Shown piece by piece: positions 62,156 through 64,000 of a stretch of 64,000 nt of DNA. The stretch lies in contig OY282457.1 of assembly GCA_958296235.1 (NCBI GenBank), positions 2,533,338 to 2,597,337 of the forward strand, in the 5' to 3' direction. The notes below the pieces were generated by a model, which was given only the letters and a program-made list of their open reading frames with translations, searched no databases and was not told the origin of the DNA. Source of the DNA: an uncultured Candidatus Binatia bacterium. Its GTDB lineage: Bacteria; Desulfobacterota; Binatia; Bin18. The number at the start of each line of letters is the position of its first letter. Position 1 is the stretch's first letter. The translations under genes were made by a program, and so were the position numbers.

Positions 62156-63862
62156 TTACAAAAAACGCAGAGAAAACGGCAGAATTGCCCATATCCGGTC
62201 TCGCTCCCAGGGCCAGCCGGTTCCGTAGACCCTCCCCCCCCAGGGCAGGAGGCGTAAAAGGGATGGAAACCGGAGGAGCGAAGCCGGCTTGGGGAAACGT
62301 TCGACCCCAACCGGCCAGTGGTCAGGCAGCCCAACTCGATATTTGAGTTCGGCCAGGGCCTCTTCCACCCCACCTATCCGGTCAACCAGGCCACGGGCCA
62401 CTGCCTGCCGCCCGCTCCAGACTCTCCCCTGAGCACAGGCGTCAACCGTCTCATAACTGAGCGACCGACACTGGGCGACTTTCTTGACAAAGTCGCGATA
62501 GAAACTTTGGATTTCACTATTCATCCGCTCTTGTTCGGTCGGACCAAAGGCCAGATAGTCGGAGAACAGCGCCGCCCGCTTGCCGCGGGTCAGAATTTCC
62601 TTATCCAGACCAAGCTGCGCATAGAGTCCGTGCAATACCGCCTTACCGGCAATGACCCCAATTGAGCCGGTAATCGTTCCTTCCTCAGCAAAAACCGTCG
62701 TGCCGGCCAGCGCGATGTAGTATCCGCCAGAAGCAGCCACATCGCCCAGAGAGATAATGACCGGCTTCTCTTCTTTGGTCTGAAGAATCTCGTGCCAGAC
62801 CAGATCAGAGGCCAGCCCGGACCCGCCCGGACTTGATACCCGGATCAGAACGCCCGCGATACCAGGGTCTTCGCGGATGTGCCTGAGGTCTCGGATTACA
62901 CTGGCAGAGCCGGTGGATTGAATACCGTCACTCCCGGTCTCGGTTTCTCCACGGGTAATCGTTCCCCCCACCGTCATGAAGGCCATCCGCACCGGAGGAT
63001 ACCGGAGCGCGTGGCGTCGTATGAGTCGCCCACGGCGGCGCAGATAGGCACCCGCTTCAATGATTTGCACGCTCTGGGCCGCGTTCACGCCATCCGTCTG
63101 TCCTCCGCGGCTTTCGAGCCAGTGCGGGATATCATCCTCATAGCCAATATGATCGATCAGGCCCGCTTCCTGAGCTTCGTGGGGCAGAAACAGCCCTTGG
63201 TCAATAAGCTCCCGCACGGTCGCTGTGTCGGTATTCCGGGTTGCGGCGACTCCTTCGACTATCTGATCGTACAGGTCATCCAGGAGGCTATTCATCATCT
63301 CCCGATGTGGCTCAGACAGCGAGGTCCGCGTAAACGGCTCCCCGGCTGACTTATACTGCCCGGCCTGAGTAACCTGGGCTTCAACGCCCAGCTTGTCGAG
63401 CGCGCCCTTAAAAAACATTGTTTCCGCGGCAAGACCGGTGACGGTCAGGTGCCCGGCCGGTGCCATTGCCACCGCGTTTGCCGCACTGGCGAGGTAATAC
63501 TCCTGGGTGCCCCCCTCGGCGAGATAGACGAGAACGTATTTCCCGGCGTGACGGAGCGCCTGAATGGAGCGCCGCAGGTTTTGCAGTCGGGCCCAGCCGG
63601 TATCCAGATTATCGATGATGAGAACAACAGTCGTGAGCTGCTCATCCTCCCGCGCCCAGCGCAGCAGAGTGGTCAGGCCGAACAGGTCCGGGGCGGTTGA
63701 ACGGCGAAACGGCAGGAGCCCCAGGACTCCATCTTCGGCAAGATGACCAGTCAGCTCTATCTGAAGGGTGTTATACGGCCGGCGCCGGCCGGTGAGGCGC
63801 GCAAAAAGATCGATGGTCCAGAGAACACCGCGCGTAAGGCTGCGGAACAGGAAGCGTATCAC
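62156..63862 (-). CDS. sppA: signal peptide peptidase SppA, 67K type
   Basis: This 568-residue membrane-bound Ser/Lys peptidase degrades leftover signal peptides. An N-terminal hydrophobic segment (residues 5-20) anchors it. The catalytic Lys is Lys171 in GQYKSAGEPFTR and the nucleophile Ser is Ser378 in GDVAASGGYYIA. Both repeat domains are present, as in the long E. coli-type enzyme. The start is a GTG at 63862. The remaining 138 bases to the window end hold no gene I can support. Confidence 0.94.
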   Translation of the reverse strand: MIRFLFRSLTRGVLWTIDLFARLTGRRRPYNTLQIELTGHLAEDGVLGLLPFRRSTAPDLFGLTTLLRWAREDEQLTTVVLIIDNLDTGWARLQNLRRSIQALRHAGKYVLVYLAEGGTQEYYLASAANAVAMAPAGHLTVTGLAAETMFFKGALDKLGVEAQVTQAGQYKSAGEPFTRTSLSEPHREMMNSLLDDLYDQIVEGVAATRNTDTATVRELIDQGLFLPHEAQEAGLIDHIGYEDDIPHWLESRGGQTDGVNAAQSVQIIEAGAYLRRRGRLIRRHALRYPPVRMAFMTVGGTITRGETETGSDGIQSTGSASVIRDLRHIREDPGIAGVLIRVSSPGGSGLASDLVWHEILQTKEEKPVIISLGDVAASGGYYIALAGTTVFAEEGTITGSIGVIAGKAVLHGLYAQLGLDKEILTRGKRAALFSDYLAFGPTEQERMNSEIQSFYRDFVKKVAQCRSLSYETVDACAQGRVWSGRQAVARGLVDRIGGVEEALAELKYRVGLPDHWPVGVERFPKPASLLRFPSLLRLLPWGGRVYGTGWPWERDRIWAILPFSLRFL

Positions 63863-64000
63863 AACTACGGAACAGTCTATGCTCCTTCTGTCGGACTCAG
63901 CAAGGGTATCTGGATTTGACTCCTTCTCGCCGCAGTGGGTGGACGCTCAAATTAGGTAGGGCATCCTCAAATTAAGAGGGTACTCTTAAGGGAAATCTTG

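Noticed and set aside
1..64000. tRNA and rRNA genes
   Set aside because: No cloverleaf with a GGTTCGA-type T-arm and no conserved rRNA segment was found by eye; a covariance search (tRNAscan-SE, Infernal) would be decisive.

Overview
The window is bacterial chromosomal DNA, densely coded, with several runs of same-strand genes. No rRNA, tRNA or CRISPR array was recognised. The gene content suggests an uncultured aerobic or facultative heterotroph from a deep proteobacteria-like lineage such as Tectomicrobia/Entotheonella, Binatota or the former Deltaproteobacteria. This is inferred from redundant catabolic families: four luciferase-like (LLM) flavin oxidoreductases, three CaiB/BaiF CoA-transferases plus one two-subunit CoA-transferase, a molybdo-hydroxylase cluster, three RND/MMPL exporters, short-chain dehydrogenases, and DUF6178, DUF3047 and DUF1326 proteins. 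No marker gene fixes the taxonomy.

Layout. 0-1.7 kb: end of an Mrp-type Na+/H+ antiporter operon (D partial, E, F, G). 1.8-10.7 kb: a secreted glycerophosphodiesterase-like protein, then catabolic genes (LLM oxidoreductases, CoA-transferase, cupin, alcohol dehydrogenase, DUF1326). 10.7-13.0 kb: an AT-richer accessory patch with an intact D12-class adenine methylase, a deleted second methyltransferase, a 5'-truncated gene and a DUF559 nuclease gene framed by 38-bp inverted repeats. 13.0-16.8 kb: two CoA-transferases, a small protein and a Nudix CoA pyrophosphatase. 16.8-25.1 kb: a molybdenum hydroxylase locus (XdhC, MocA-like, FAD subunit, 2Fe-2S subunit, two large Mo subunits and a MoaD-like protein). 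25.1-29.5 kb: LLM oxidoreductase, a REP-like repeat cluster, a lipoate-ligase-like protein, a HEAT-repeat protein and small proteins. 29.5-37.9 kb: three tandem RND/MMPL exporter paralogues; an IS5-type transposase remnant lies between copies 1 and 2, and copy 3 has an in-frame TAG. 38-46.3 kb: two SDRs around an HxlR regulator, DUF6178, an isocitrate-lyase-family protein, a cysteine-dioxygenase-like protein, DUF3047 and the two-subunit CoA-transferase. 46.4-49 kb: a HigB toxin with a HigA-ImmA/IrrE fusion and a possible third gene. 49.2-56.9 kb: LLM oxidoreductase, alpha/beta hydrolase, zinc-ribbon, TPR and CbbQ/NorQ-type AAA proteins, a methyltransferase and a frameshifted uracil-DNA glycosylase. 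56.9-63.9 kb: leucyl aminopeptidase, small proteins, 2-oxoacid:ferredoxin oxidoreductase alpha/beta and SppA.

How the parts fit. Acyl-CoA formation (CoA-transferases), flavin-dependent oxidation and molybdenum hydroxylation suggest degradation of varied organic acids or xenobiotics, with ferredoxin-linked 2-oxoacid oxidation as a core step. The least-described signals are non-coding or structural: a dispersed palindrome built on AAAGAGTAAACGTGTCC, the DUF559 gene with flanking inverted repeats (its stop codon lies inside one repeat), and the decaying exporter array.
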